From contig NZ_JARUBN010000001.1 of the NCBI RefSeq assembly GCF_029626265.1, positions 8,373,001 to 8,437,000 of the forward strand: a DNA stretch of 64,000 bases, given 5' to 3'. The translations under genes were made by a program, and so were the position numbers. The notes under the pieces were generated by a model, which saw only the letters and a program-made list of their open reading frames with translations, had not been told where the DNA came from and searched no databases. Source of the stretch: Micromonospora sp. WMMD1102. GTDB lineage: Bacteria; Actinomycetota; Actinomycetes; Mycobacteriales; Micromonosporaceae. Below, piece after piece: positions 44,523 through 52,901 of the stretch (within the stretch, counting starts at the first letter, position 1; every line of letters begins with the position of its first letter).

Positions 44523-45818
44523 TCAGCTGACGGTGTACTCGGGGCTGACCAGCCCGGCGACCAGCAGCCGGCGTGGGTCGTCGGCCATCGGGGTCAGGGC
44601 GGCCAGGGTCCGGGGCGTCCACCGGTCCACCACCAGCAGCCGGGCCAGCGCCTCCGGCCGCTCCGTGCGGGCGGTGCCGGCGAGCCGCCGGGTCACCTCC
44701 GGAGCCGCCGCCCCGGCCAGCAGCGCGGCCAGCCGCATCCGGGACTGCAACGACGAGGTCGTCAACCAGGCCGGTCCGGCCGGCCAGCCGCCGACGCTCG
44801 GCGGTCGCAGCGGCACCTGGTCCATCCCGGCCAGCCGGTTGGTCAGCTCCCGGCGCTGCTGCTCGGCGAGCCGGCCTGGCCGGATGCCGAGCTGGCGCAT
44901 CGCACCGACCGCCCACTCCACCGGCTGCTTCACCAGGCCACCCCGGGTCTGCCCGAACTCCGGCCGGCGCAACAGCGCCCGGAGCAGCTCGCCGGTGCTG
45001 CCGGCAGCAGCGTCCAGCGTCGGCACGTCGGTGCCGGCGAACCGGGCCCAGAGCCGGGCCGCGACGAAAGCGCCGGCCTCGGGCCGGCCGGCCAGCAGCC
45101 GGGCGTACTCCTCGGCGTCGAACGCCGCCGTCCGGCCCAGGATCGTCTTCTCGGCCGGATCGTGCCGGCGCCGGACGAACCGCGCCGCGCCGGTACGCCG
45201 GTCCACCTGCCATCCGGTCAGCGCCCGCGCCCCCGCCTTCACGTCCGCCTCGGTGTACTGCCCGATGCCGAGAGTGAACAGCTCCATCAGCTCCCGGGCC
45301 AGGTTCTCGTTCGGGGCGGTGCGGGTGTTCTTCTGCCCGTCCAGCCAGAGGATCAGCGCCGGATCCCGGACCATCGCCAGGACCAGGGCCTCGAACGGCC
45401 CCCGGCCGTACCGCCGGAAGGTGTCAAGCTGTCCGAGCATGAGCTGGGCGGAGCGCACCTTGCGGACGCTCGTCGCCCAGTGCCCGTGCCAGAAGAAGAC
45501 CAGCTTCTCGGTGAGCTGGTGCTCGGCGGCGACCATCCGGTCCAGCCACCACTCGACCAGCACGCGCACCTGCTCGGCCCGTTCCTTGCGGGCCTGCTGC
45601 CGCTGCTCCCGGCTGGACTCCTTGGTGATCGCGGCGTAGGGGTCGGTGCCGAGGTCCGGCACCGGGGTGGCCGCCGCGCCGGGGTCCGACCCGACCGGGC
45701 TGAGCAGCCGGTCCAGTGTGGCCGCCGCCCCGGTACGTCCGGCCGCCTCCACCTCGGCGGCGGTCGGCCCGAAGGTGGCGCGGCGCAGCAGATGTACGAC
45801 GTCGTCCCGATCGACCAT
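44523..45818 (-). CDS. DUF1800 domain-containing protein
   Basis: 431 residues. Complete DUF1800 pattern: VVHLLRRATFGPTAAEVEAA at the N-terminus, KLVFFWHGHWATSVRKVRSA, DPALILWLDGQKNTRTAPNE, then NLARELMELFTLGIGQYTEA and ALTGWQVD. No signal peptide in this protein, unlike its DUF1501 partner. Mostly helical; function unknown, conserved linkage with DUF1501. First gene of the two-gene unit. Confidence 0.92.
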   Translation of the reverse strand: MVDRDDVVHLLRRATFGPTAAEVEAAGRTGAAATLDRLLSPVGSDPGAAATPVPDLGTDPYAAITKESSREQRQQARKERAEQVRVLVEWWLDRMVAAEHQLTEKLVFFWHGHWATSVRKVRSAQLMLGQLDTFRRYGRGPFEALVLAMVRDPALILWLDGQKNTRTAPNENLARELMELFTLGIGQYTEADVKAGARALTGWQVDRRTGAARFVRRRHDPAEKTILGRTAAFDAEEYARLLAGRPEAGAFVAARLWARFAGTDVPTLDAAAGSTGELLRALLRRPEFGQTRGGLVKQPVEWAVGAMRQLGIRPGRLAEQQRRELTNRLAGMDQVPLRPPSVGGWPAGPAWLTTSSLQSRMRLAALLAGAAAPEVTRRLAGTARTERPEALARLLVVDRWTPRTLAALTPMADDPRRLLVAGLVSPEYTVS

Positions 45819-45899
45819 GCGGCCGACCCTAGGCCGGCAATGTACGGATCCGGTAAGCCCGGGGATCGAACCAGATCTGCGTCACGAACCAGATCTGCA

Positions 45900-46784
45900 T
45901 CAGCGGCCGTCGAAGGTCGGCCGTTGCTTCGCCACGAACGCGGCGGTGGCGGCCCGGTGGTCGTTGGTGGCGCCGCAGATCGCCTGTGCCTGTGCCTCGG
46001 CGGCCAGCGCCTCGGAGAGGGTGCCGGCGTCGCCGACCGAGAGCTGTCGCTTGATCGCCCCGTACGCCACCGTCGGTCCGGCGGCCAGTCGGGCGGCCAG
46101 CTCCTGCGCGGTGTCCAACACCCGCTCGTCGTCGACCAGCCGGTTCAGCAGCCCGAGCCGGTACGCCTCGTCGGCGGGTACCGGTTCGGCGAGCATCAGC
46201 AGCTCCACCGCCTTGGCGTGCCCGACGAGCCGGGGCAGCGACCAGGACGCGCCGGTGTCGGCGGCCAGCCCGACCTTGGCGAAGGCGAGCAGGAAACTCG
46301 TGCCGGGGCCGCCGATCCGGAAGTCGGCGAGGAAGGCGAGCGAGGCTCCGGCGCCGGCCGCCATGCCGCGTACCGCCGCGATCACCGGCTTGGGCAGGCT
46401 GGCCAGCCGGGCGGCGATCGGGTTGTAGTGCACCCGGACCGTGCCGAGCGGGTCGGCGCTGCCCGCGGTCAGCGTGGCGGCGTGTTCCCGCAGGTCCTGG
46501 CCGGCGCAGAAGGCCGAGCCGGCGCCCGCGAGCACCACCGCGCGGCAGGAGCGGTCGTGCTCCAGCTCGGCCAGGGTGTCCCGCAGTGCCTCCTTCAGCG
46601 CCACGTCCAGCGAGTTCATCGCGGCCGGCCGGTTGAGGGTCAGCGTGACCACGGCGTCGGAGCGGTCGATCAGCAACGGCTCGGGCGCCGGATTCCGCTC
46701 AACCTCCCCCTGCGGTCCGGCGGACTGCCGCAGGGCCGGACGGGGTGCCTCGGCGCCACCCGGTTCAGGTTGAGAACGGCTCAC
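45900..46784 (-). CDS. enoyl-CoA hydratase/isomerase, PaaG-like
   Basis: 294 residues from GTG 46784, whose first bases overlap the stop of the upstream PaaX gene (GTGA). Crotonase fold with oxyanion-hole segments AGAGSAFCAGQDL and RGMAAGAGASLAFLADFRIG. The sequence FAKVGLAADTGASWSLPRLV carries the Asp typical of PaaG, the isomerase that converts 2-(1,2-epoxy-dihydrophenyl)acetyl-CoA to the oxepin, rather than the hydratase Glu. With PaaX next to it, a role in phenylacetate or a related aromatic CoA pathway is likely. No other paa gene is in the window. Confidence 0.85.
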   Translation of the reverse strand: MSRSQPEPGGAEAPRPALRQSAGPQGEVERNPAPEPLLIDRSDAVVTLTLNRPAAMNSLDVALKEALRDTLAELEHDRSCRAVVLAGAGSAFCAGQDLREHAATLTAGSADPLGTVRVHYNPIAARLASLPKPVIAAVRGMAAGAGASLAFLADFRIGGPGTSFLLAFAKVGLAADTGASWSLPRLVGHAKAVELLMLAEPVPADEAYRLGLLNRLVDDERVLDTAQELAARLAAGPTVAYGAIKRQLSVGDAGTLSEALAAEAQAQAICGATNDHRAATAAFVAKQRPTFDGR

Positions 46785-47692
46785 GGTTGACCCTTCTGTC
46801 GGGCGGTCGGGACGAAACCCGCGGTCGGCGCGGTGCCGGCGGTCGGGGCGGAACCGGCGGTGCGGGCGGGAACGGCGGTCCGGGTGGAACCGGCGACCCG
46901 GGCGGAACCGTCGAGGCAGTGCTCGACGAAGCGGTCGGCGGCCGGGCGCAGCCGCGCGGCATGCCGGTCGAAGAAGGCCGCCGCACTGGTCCCCGGCCAC
47001 CGTTCGGGCAGCAGCGCGGGAGGTAGTTGCGGGTCCCGGAAGAGGAAGTTACGCCATGCGTGCACGAGCCCGAACCGGGCGGCGTACGCGTCCTCGTCGC
47101 AACTGCGTACGGTCACCGAGGCGAGCAGCGGCCGCTGCGCGGCGACGAACTCCTGGTACGCGTTGGCGATCTCGTCGAGGTCCCAGGCCCGCCGGACCAC
47201 CCCCATCGCGCCCGGCGTGCCCGCGGTGTGCGCGGCGGTAAACCGCTCGTAGCGCACCCCGGCCTCGGTCAGCAGGGCGTCCACGTCCTCGCCGGGCCGG
47301 GTGGCGACCCAGGTCGCCTCGTCGAGCATGCCGTAGCCCAGATAGCTCAGGTTGGCGGCGAGACGTTGCCGGTCCCGCCGGTTCGTGCCGGTTTCGAGCA
47401 CGATCAGATCGAATCGACCGTCCCACCCGATCTTGCCGGTGCGGTAGATCCGGGCAGCCGCCTCGTCCAGCCGCCGGGCCGCTCTCGGGGTGAGCAGATA
47501 GCCGGGTCCGGCGGCCAGCCGGAGCGGGTGCAGCCAGCCCTGCCGGACCATCCGGGAGACTGCGGTGCGGACCGCGGGTGCGGCGATGCCGAGCGGGGAT
47601 AATAGTCTGACCAGCGCGGACACCGGTGCGCGCCCACCCCGGGAGCGGAGGTAGTCGCCGTACAGGTCGAAGAGAGCCGACCGTGCCTGCAT
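46781..47692 (-). CDS. PaaX family transcriptional regulator
   Basis: 303 residues from ATG 47692 (GTG 47710 is possible but leaves no room for a ribosome site). GntR-like winged helix at residues 1-80 (MQARSALFDLYGDYLRSRGG; AVRTAVSRMVRQGWLHPLRL), then the PaaX core (WDGRFDLIVLETGTNRRDRQ ... EDVDALLTEAGVRYERF ... VVRRAWDLDEIANAYQEF). The last 35 residues are an Ala/Thr/Pro repeat. PaaX represses phenylacetate catabolism and is released by phenylacetyl-CoA. Co-translated with the PaaG-like gene. Confidence 0.9.
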   Translation of the reverse strand: MQARSALFDLYGDYLRSRGGRAPVSALVRLLSPLGIAAPAVRTAVSRMVRQGWLHPLRLAAGPGYLLTPRAARRLDEAAARIYRTGKIGWDGRFDLIVLETGTNRRDRQRLAANLSYLGYGMLDEATWVATRPGEDVDALLTEAGVRYERFTAAHTAGTPGAMGVVRRAWDLDEIANAYQEFVAAQRPLLASVTVRSCDEDAYAARFGLVHAWRNFLFRDPQLPPALLPERWPGTSAAAFFDRHAARLRPAADRFVEHCLDGSARVAGSTRTAVPARTAGSAPTAGTAPTAGFVPTARQKGQP

Positions 47693-47896
47693 GACCGCAC
47701 ATTGTGACACCCCTTCTCAAGATAAGCTAGATGCTGTTACATCAACGCTGGTTCGGTTTGGGTCCGGCGGTGTTCATCAGGGAAAATCGTTGGTCGGCAC
47801 CGCGGCCTTGGGCGGTGATGCTGACCAAGCGGTGATGCTGACCAAATGGATGTGGGGCAACCCACCGACCCTGATGAAGGTCTGAGGGGAGACAAG

Positions 47897-48064
47897 ATGG
47901 CGGCGATGAAGCCGCGGACGGGCGACGGTCCGCTGGAAGTCACCAAGGAGGGCCGGGGCATCGTCATGCGGGTTCCGCTGGAGGGTGGTGGCCGGCTCGT
48001 CGTCGAGATGACTCCCGACGAGGCCAACGCGCTCGGTGACGCGCTGAAGGCCGCCGCCGGCTAA
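47897..48064 (+). CDS. DUF3117 domain-containing protein
   Basis: 55 residues (ATG 47897, GAGGGGAG upstream): MAAMKPRTGDGPLEVTKEGR followed by GIVMRVPLEGGGRLVVEMTP and DEANALGDALKAA. A nearly invariant actinobacterial protein (M. tuberculosis Rv1211) of unknown function. Followed by two strong hairpins. Confidence 0.93.
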   Translation: MAAMKPRTGDGPLEVTKEGRGIVMRVPLEGGGRLVVEMTPDEANALGDALKAAAG

Positions 48065-48077
48065 GTGAACGCCGACG

Positions 48078-48148
48078 CCGCCGGACGGTACGTCCCGTCC
48101 GGCGGGGTTTCTCACCCCGGGCCACCGGCACTGCCGGTGGCCCGGGGT
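48078..48148 (+). terminator. two tandem terminator hairpins after the DUF3117 gene
   Basis: First stem: CCGCCGGACGG (48078-48088) with CCGTCCGGCGG (48095-48105), 6-nt loop, followed by GGTTTCTC. Second: 17-bp arms 48114-48130 and 48132-48148 (ACCCCGGGCCACCGGCA), essentially a palindrome. They separate the DUF3117 gene from pepA. Confidence 0.8.
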
Positions 48149-48211
48149 CGTGCTGCCGGGGCGGGGTAGGTTGCTCCCGTCCAACCAAGATCGCTCGGAG
48201 GTTACGTCGGC

Positions 48212-49789
48212 GTGCTGTCGATCCGTCTGGTAGTCGACCCCACCGGGCTCGACACCCTGGCCCTGCCGGTCGCACCCGTGGCGGCACCGGAGCACTCCGC
48301 CGGTGAGGCGTCGGAGCCGGCGGCGCCGGAGCGGCCCGCCGGTGCGACGTCCGAGGTGGCGGCACCGGAGCGGTCCGCCGAGGGTGCCGAGCCGGTCGGC
48401 CGGCTGGTGCCGATCTCGCTCGCGCTGCCAGACGGGCTGGCCGCCGAGGCGGGCGCGCTGCTGAGCTACCTCGACCAACCCGGGCGGGCGGGCGCGCTGC
48501 ACCGGTCGATCCGGCCGGCCGGCGAGCCGAGCCGGCTGCTGCTGGCCGGTGTGGGTGCCGGCGACGAGGCGGGCTGGCGGTCCGCCGGGGCGGCCGTGGT
48601 CCGGGCGGCCACACGTGAGAGTTCGATCACGATAGCGATCCCGGTCGATGTCGATCCGGGGGTGGTGCGCGGGCTCGCCGAGGGGATCTGGCTGGCGTCG
48701 TACCGGTTCCGGATGCCCGGCGCCGATCCGGCCGCCGCCGACCCACCCGCGCTGACCGAGGTGCTGCTCGCGGTCGCCGACCCCGAGCCCTACCGGGCGG
48801 CCCTGGAGACCGCCCGGGTGGTCGCCGAGGCGACCCGGTTCGCCCGGGACCTGACCAACATGCCGTCCTCGGTGAAGAGCCCGGCCTGGTTCGCCGACCG
48901 GGTGGTCGAGGCGGCCGCCGGGCGGGCCGGGCTGACCGTCGAGGTACGCGAGCCGGACCGGCTCGCCGCCGAGGGGTTCGGCGGGATCCTCGCCGTCGGC
49001 GGGGGATCGGCGCAGGGACCCCGGCTGGTCGAGCTGAGCTGGCGACCCGAGGGCGCGCAGCGGCACGTGGTACTCGTCGGCAAGGGGATCACCTTCGACA
49101 CCGGCGGCATCTCGATCAAGGTGCGCGAGGGCATGAAGCTGATGCGCAAGGACATGGGCGGGGCCGCGGCCGTGGTCGCCGCCGTCCTCGGCGCCGCCGC
49201 GCTCGGGCTGCCGGTCCGGGTCACCGCGCTCGCCCCGCTCGCCGAGAACATGGTCAGCGGCTCGGCGTACCGGCCGGGTGACGTGGTACGGCACTACAAC
49301 GGTCTGACCAGCGAGAGCACCAACACCGACGCCGAGGGCCGGCTGGTACTCGCCGACGCCCTCGGCTACGCCGTACGCCGGCTCGCACCGGACCTGCTGG
49401 TCGACCTCGCCACGCTGACCGGGGCCAACGCGGTCGCGCTCGGCAAGCGGACCGCCGCCCTATACAGCGACGCCGACGAGCTGGCCGAGGAGGTGCTGGC
49501 AGCCGCCGAGGCGGCCGGCGAGCGGGCCTGGCGGATGCCGCTGGTGGCCGACTACGCCGACTACCTCGGCAGCGAGATCGCCGACCTGTACAGCGCCCCG
49601 GACCAGGGTGCCGGGTCGGTCACCGCCGCGCTCTACCTCCGCGAGTTCGCCGGTGAGCTGCGCGACCGCTGGGTGCACGTGGACATGTCGGCGCCGTCCT
49701 GGGCCGACGGCAACGACGGCGAACTGGTCAAGGGCGCGACCGGTTGGGGCGTACGCACCCTGCTGCGCTGGCTCGCCGAGCCGCGATAG
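48212..49789 (+). CDS. pepA: leucyl aminopeptidase
   Basis: 525 residues from GTG 48212 (GGAGG 10 bp upstream). The N-terminal domain contains an unusual Ala/Pro/Glu insert (residues 20-60: GEASEPAAPERPAGATSEVA). The M17 catalytic domain is complete: KGITFDTGGISIK (metal and catalytic Lys), RKDMGGAAAVVAA and the signature NTDAEGRLVLADAL, plus DLATLTGANAVALG. Two-metal exopeptidase of the cytosol that trims N-terminal residues. Confidence 0.94.
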   Translation: MLSIRLVVDPTGLDTLALPVAPVAAPEHSAGEASEPAAPERPAGATSEVAAPERSAEGAEPVGRLVPISLALPDGLAAEAGALLSYLDQPGRAGALHRSIRPAGEPSRLLLAGVGAGDEAGWRSAGAAVVRAATRESSITIAIPVDVDPGVVRGLAEGIWLASYRFRMPGADPAAADPPALTEVLLAVADPEPYRAALETARVVAEATRFARDLTNMPSSVKSPAWFADRVVEAAAGRAGLTVEVREPDRLAAEGFGGILAVGGGSAQGPRLVELSWRPEGAQRHVVLVGKGITFDTGGISIKVREGMKLMRKDMGGAAAVVAAVLGAAALGLPVRVTALAPLAENMVSGSAYRPGDVVRHYNGLTSESTNTDAEGRLVLADALGYAVRRLAPDLLVDLATLTGANAVALGKRTAALYSDADELAEEVLAAAEAAGERAWRMPLVADYADYLGSEIADLYSAPDQGAGSVTAALYLREFAGELRDRWVHVDMSAPSWADGNDGELVKGATGWGVRTLLRWLAEPR

Positions 49790-49868
49790 CCCGCTGCCGC
49801 GGTTGGGAGGCGGGCGGGTCGGGCGGGGTCGGGAGTGGCCGGGTCGGCTCGGCCGGCGGCCGGTGCGG

Positions 49869-50522
49869 TCAGCGCTTGACCGCGACCAGCAGCCCCTCGC
49901 CGGTGGGCAGCAGCGCCGGCGTCCAGTCCTCGGACTCGCGGACGGCCTTGACGACATCCCGGACCGTCACCGTCTGCACGTCCCGGGCGGCCGGGTCGCC
50001 GATCCGGCCGGCGGCCAGCATGCCGTGCAGCGCGAGTACCCCGCCGGGGCGGAGCAGCCGCAGCGCCGCCTCGACACAGGCGCTGTACTCCGCGACGTCC
50101 GAGTCGACGAAGATCAGGTCGTAGACCCCGTCGGCGAGCCGGGGCAGCACGTCCAGCGCCCGGCCGGTGATGATCCGGGTACGCCCGGAGGCGAAGCCGG
50201 CCTCCTGGAAGATCCGTCGGGCGATCCGCTGGTGCTCGGTCTCCACGTCGATCGTGGTCAGGATGCCGTCGGGGCGCATGCCGCGCAGCAGCCAGAGTCC
50301 GCTGACCCCGGTACCGGTGCCGATCTCGACGACCGCCCGGGCGCTGCCGGCGGCGGCCAGCAGCCGCAGCGTGGCACCGGTACCCGGCGTCACGGCGTCG
50401 AGACCGACCTCGGTGGCGAGGCTGCGGGCGGTACGCAGGACCAGGTCCTCGGCGACGTACGCTTCGGCGAACTGGAGTGCTTGGGCGGTCGTCGCGCTGA
50501 CGGACCGGGCGACCGTGGCGAT
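49869..50522 (-). CDS. class I SAM-dependent O-methyltransferase
   Basis: About 218 residues. The C-terminal 174, from a GTG at 50393, show AVVEIGTGTGVSGLWLLRG (SAM motif I), GILTTIDVETEHQRIARR, YDLIFVDSD and LRPGGVLALHGML. However, homologous-looking sequence continues upstream in the same frame (ATVARSVSATTAQALQFAEA, YVAEDLVLRTARSLATEVGL) without ATG, GTG or TTG. GGAGG stands six bases before an ATC codon at 50522, just where a start is expected. I therefore extend the gene to this non-canonical position. Equivalent to M. tuberculosis Rv1220c by synteny. Confidence 0.8.
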   Translation of the reverse strand: MATVARSVSATTAQALQFAEAYVAEDLVLRTARSLATEVGLDAVTPGTGATLRLLAAAGSARAVVEIGTGTGVSGLWLLRGMRPDGILTTIDVETEHQRIARRIFQEAGFASGRTRIITGRALDVLPRLADGVYDLIFVDSDVAEYSACVEAALRLLRPGGVLALHGMLAAGRIGDPAARDVQTVTVRDVVKAVRESEDWTPALLPTGEGLLVAVKR

Positions 50523-50965
50523 GGGGCACCTCCGGGCGGCAAGGGACTCGACTGGGCTGGAACTCGGGCGGTCGTACGTCTCGGGCGGGTGTGCGGGATT
50601 TCCTCGGGCGGAGCTTGCGGACGGCGGCTTCGCGGGGCGACGGTGGAACGGCGGGCGGAACGAACGCGGGCGGAACGGCGAGCGGGTGCGGCAGTGGAGC
50701 GGGTGGAACGGCGAGCGGGGTGCGGACGTGGACCGGGGCGGGGTGCGGGTATGAGCCTAAGGGTGGCGGTACGTGATCGGCAGGCGCGCACCTGGCCCGG
50801 CGTCGTCGCCTCGGGCCAGCCCTCGGGCCAGCCCTCGTCCCAACCGATGACCGGTATTCGGCCATCCGTGCGATCCTGGATGCGGAACCCGGACGCCGCG
50901 GCCGGAACCGGTCGCCCCGGCCCGCGCGGCGCCCGGCTTCAGGGACGGACTGGGAGGCAGCGAAC
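50523..50965. other. 443-bp stretch where sigE and rseA are expected
   Basis: In actinomycetes sigE and its anti-sigma gene normally lie between the divergent O-methyltransferase and htrA. Here only low-complexity sequence is found, rich in GGCGGAACG-type repeats (50640-50720). A 72-codon frame at 50752-50969 ends in a GTGA overlap with htrA but lacks any recognisable motif; it may be the degraded end of the missing gene. It also must carry the htrA promoter. Confidence 0.55.
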
Positions 50966-52294
50966 GTGACGGACGGCTGGAACTGGCGCCAGCCCGCCGG
51001 GACGGCGACGCCGGGGAATCCCTCGGCGCCGGCACCCCCGGCGGTCGGCACGCCGACGGCGCCCGGGTCGGCCGCCGACCCGGGATCGTCCCCGTGGTGG
51101 TCCGACGCGCTGCACGACCCGTGGCGCAACCCGGCCACCCCGGCGGCCGTGGTGGTGCGGGCGGCTCCGGTCCCGGGGACGGGCGGCGAGCCCGAGCCGG
51201 TCACCGACCCGGCGACCGCCGGCCGGCGCGGACTGGCCCCGTTCTTCCTGATCTCGCTGGTCACCGCCCTGCTGGCCGGCGCGCTCGGCGGGGCACTCGG
51301 GTACGCCTTCGCGGTGCACGGCGGCGCCACCGGTACGACCACGCTCGGCTCGACCGCGGCGGAGCCGCCCGCCACGGCCCGCCGCCCACCCGACACGCTG
51401 GCCGGGGTGGCCGAGCGGCTGCTGCCGAGCGTCGTCACCGTACGGGTCAGCGGCAACGGCGGGATCGGCCTCGGCTCCGGCTTCGTGGTCAGCCAGGACG
51501 GCTACGTGATCACGAACGACCACGTCGTCGGAGTCGGCGCCGACACCGCCACCGTGGTCTTCAACGACGGTTCCACCGCACCGGCCGAGGTGGTCGGGAA
51601 GGACCCCGAGGCGGACATCGCCGTGATCAAGGTCTCCCGGACCGGCCTGAAGCCGGTGGAGTTCGGCGACTCCGAGGCGGTGGCGGTCGGCGACCCGGTA
51701 CTCGCCTTCGGTACGCCGCTGTCGCTGGCCAACACGGTCACCGCCGGCATCGTCAGCGCGCTGGACCGGACGTTCCGGCAGGGCGAGGCGGGTGGACAGG
51801 TGCGCTACTACGCCGCCATCCAGACCGACGCCGCGGTGAACCGGGGCAACTCCGGCGGGCCGCTTGTCGACGGCGGCGGGCGGGTGATCGGGGTGAACTC
51901 GGTGATCCAGACGCCGGCCGCCGACGAGGAGACCGCCGGCAACGTCGGGCTGGCCTTCGCGATCCCGATCAACCAGGCGAAGCGGCTGGCCCAGGAGATC
52001 ATCGACACCGGCCGGGCCCGGCGGACGGTGATCGGCGCGACGGTCGGCGGCACCCGCTCCGGCGGGTCGGGCGGGGTACGGATCTCCGCCGTCGAGTCGT
52101 CCGGGCCGGCCGCCGAGGCCGGGCTGCGCGCCGGTGACGTGGTGCTCAAACTCGACGGCAAGCCGCTGGAGGATCCGAGCGACCTGATCGCGCTGGTCCG
52201 CAAGTACGCGCCCGGCTCGGTGGTGAACATCGAGTACCGGCGCGGATCGGATCGGCAGGCCGCCTCGGTGACCCTGGCCGCGGACGCGAAGTAG
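50966..52294 (+). CDS. htrA: HtrA-like trypsin-type serine protease with PDZ domain
   Basis: 442 residues from GTG 50966. A cytoplasmic Pro/Ala-rich tail of about 90 residues precedes one membrane helix (FFLISLVTALLAGALGGALG). The extracytoplasmic protease has triad His186 (TNDHVV), Asp217 (EADIAVIKV) and Ser296 (RGNSGGPLVDG). A C-terminal PDZ domain follows (GPAAEAGLRAGDVVLKLDGK). It degrades or refolds damaged envelope proteins. Normally in the SigE envelope-stress locus (M. tuberculosis Rv1223); here the sigma factor pair is missing. tatB follows 73 bp downstream. Confidence 0.94.
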   Translation: MTDGWNWRQPAGTATPGNPSAPAPPAVGTPTAPGSAADPGSSPWWSDALHDPWRNPATPAAVVVRAAPVPGTGGEPEPVTDPATAGRRGLAPFFLISLVTALLAGALGGALGYAFAVHGGATGTTTLGSTAAEPPATARRPPDTLAGVAERLLPSVVTVRVSGNGGIGLGSGFVVSQDGYVITNDHVVGVGADTATVVFNDGSTAPAEVVGKDPEADIAVIKVSRTGLKPVEFGDSEAVAVGDPVLAFGTPLSLANTVTAGIVSALDRTFRQGEAGGQVRYYAAIQTDAAVNRGNSGGPLVDGGGRVIGVNSVIQTPAADEETAGNVGLAFAIPINQAKRLAQEIIDTGRARRTVIGATVGGTRSGGSGGVRISAVESSGPAAEAGLRAGDVVLKLDGKPLEDPSDLIALVRKYAPGSVVNIEYRRGSDRQAASVTLAADAK

Positions 52295-52367
52295 CCGCCC
52301 GCTCCCCCTCCCCCCGCCCGCCACGACGTGCGTACTCTTGCCGGGGGCGGGGGATGAGGAGGCAGCC

Positions 52368-52811
52368 GTGTTCGAGAACCTGAACTGGTGGGAGATCGGT
52401 GCGCTCCTGCTGGTGGCGCTGCTGATCTTCGGCGACCGGCTGCCGAACGTGATCAGCGACGGTCTCCGGATGCTGCGAAACCTGCGCAACATGGCCCGCA
52501 ACGCCACCGGTGACCTGAGCCGGGAGCTGGGCACCGACATCCAGCTCGAGGACCTGCACCCGAAGGCGTTCATCCGCAAGCACCTGCTGAGTGAGGAAGA
52601 CGAGCAGGCGATCCGGAAGCCGCTGGAGGGGACGTTCGAGAAGCTCCGCTCCGACCTGACCGACGTACGCCGGGAGGTCGACGACGTCGCCTCCGCGGCG
52701 GACATCCGCCGCCCGGCCGGTACGGCGGGCGGCGCCACCGCCTCGACCCCGGGCACCGGCAGCGAGGTGACCCCGGCCCAGCGCCGCGGCTACGACATCG
52801 ACGCCACCTGA
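52368..52811 (+). CDS. tatB: Sec-independent protein translocase protein TatB
   Basis: 147 residues from GTG 52368 (GAGGAGG upstream). One N-terminal membrane helix with the Tat hinge (NWWEIGALLLVALLIFGDRL), then a long amphipathic helix (ISDGLRMLRNLRNMARNATG) and a disordered tail ending DIDAT. TatB with TatC recognises twin-arginine substrates such as the DUF1501 protein in this window. Gene order htrA-tatB is conserved. Confidence 0.93.
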   Translation: MFENLNWWEIGALLLVALLIFGDRLPNVISDGLRMLRNLRNMARNATGDLSRELGTDIQLEDLHPKAFIRKHLLSEEDEQAIRKPLEGTFEKLRSDLTDVRREVDDVASAADIRRPAGTAGGATASTPGTGSEVTPAQRRGYDIDAT

Positions 52812-52878
52812 CCCCGGAGGTCGCGGACGCCACCTGAGCCCGGAGGTCGGGGACGCCACCTGAGCCCGGAGGTCGCGC
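52801..52878. repeat. three 26-bp tandem repeats overlapping the tatB stop
   Basis: ACGCCACCTGA plus 15 bp (CCCCGGAGGTCGCGG-like) at 52801, 52827 and 52853. Each unit repeats the last two tatB sense codons and the TGA stop, so the stop codon is present three times in the same frame context. Confidence 0.85.
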
Positions 52879-52901
52879 CGGGGCCGGGGGGCAGCGGCCG
52901 G

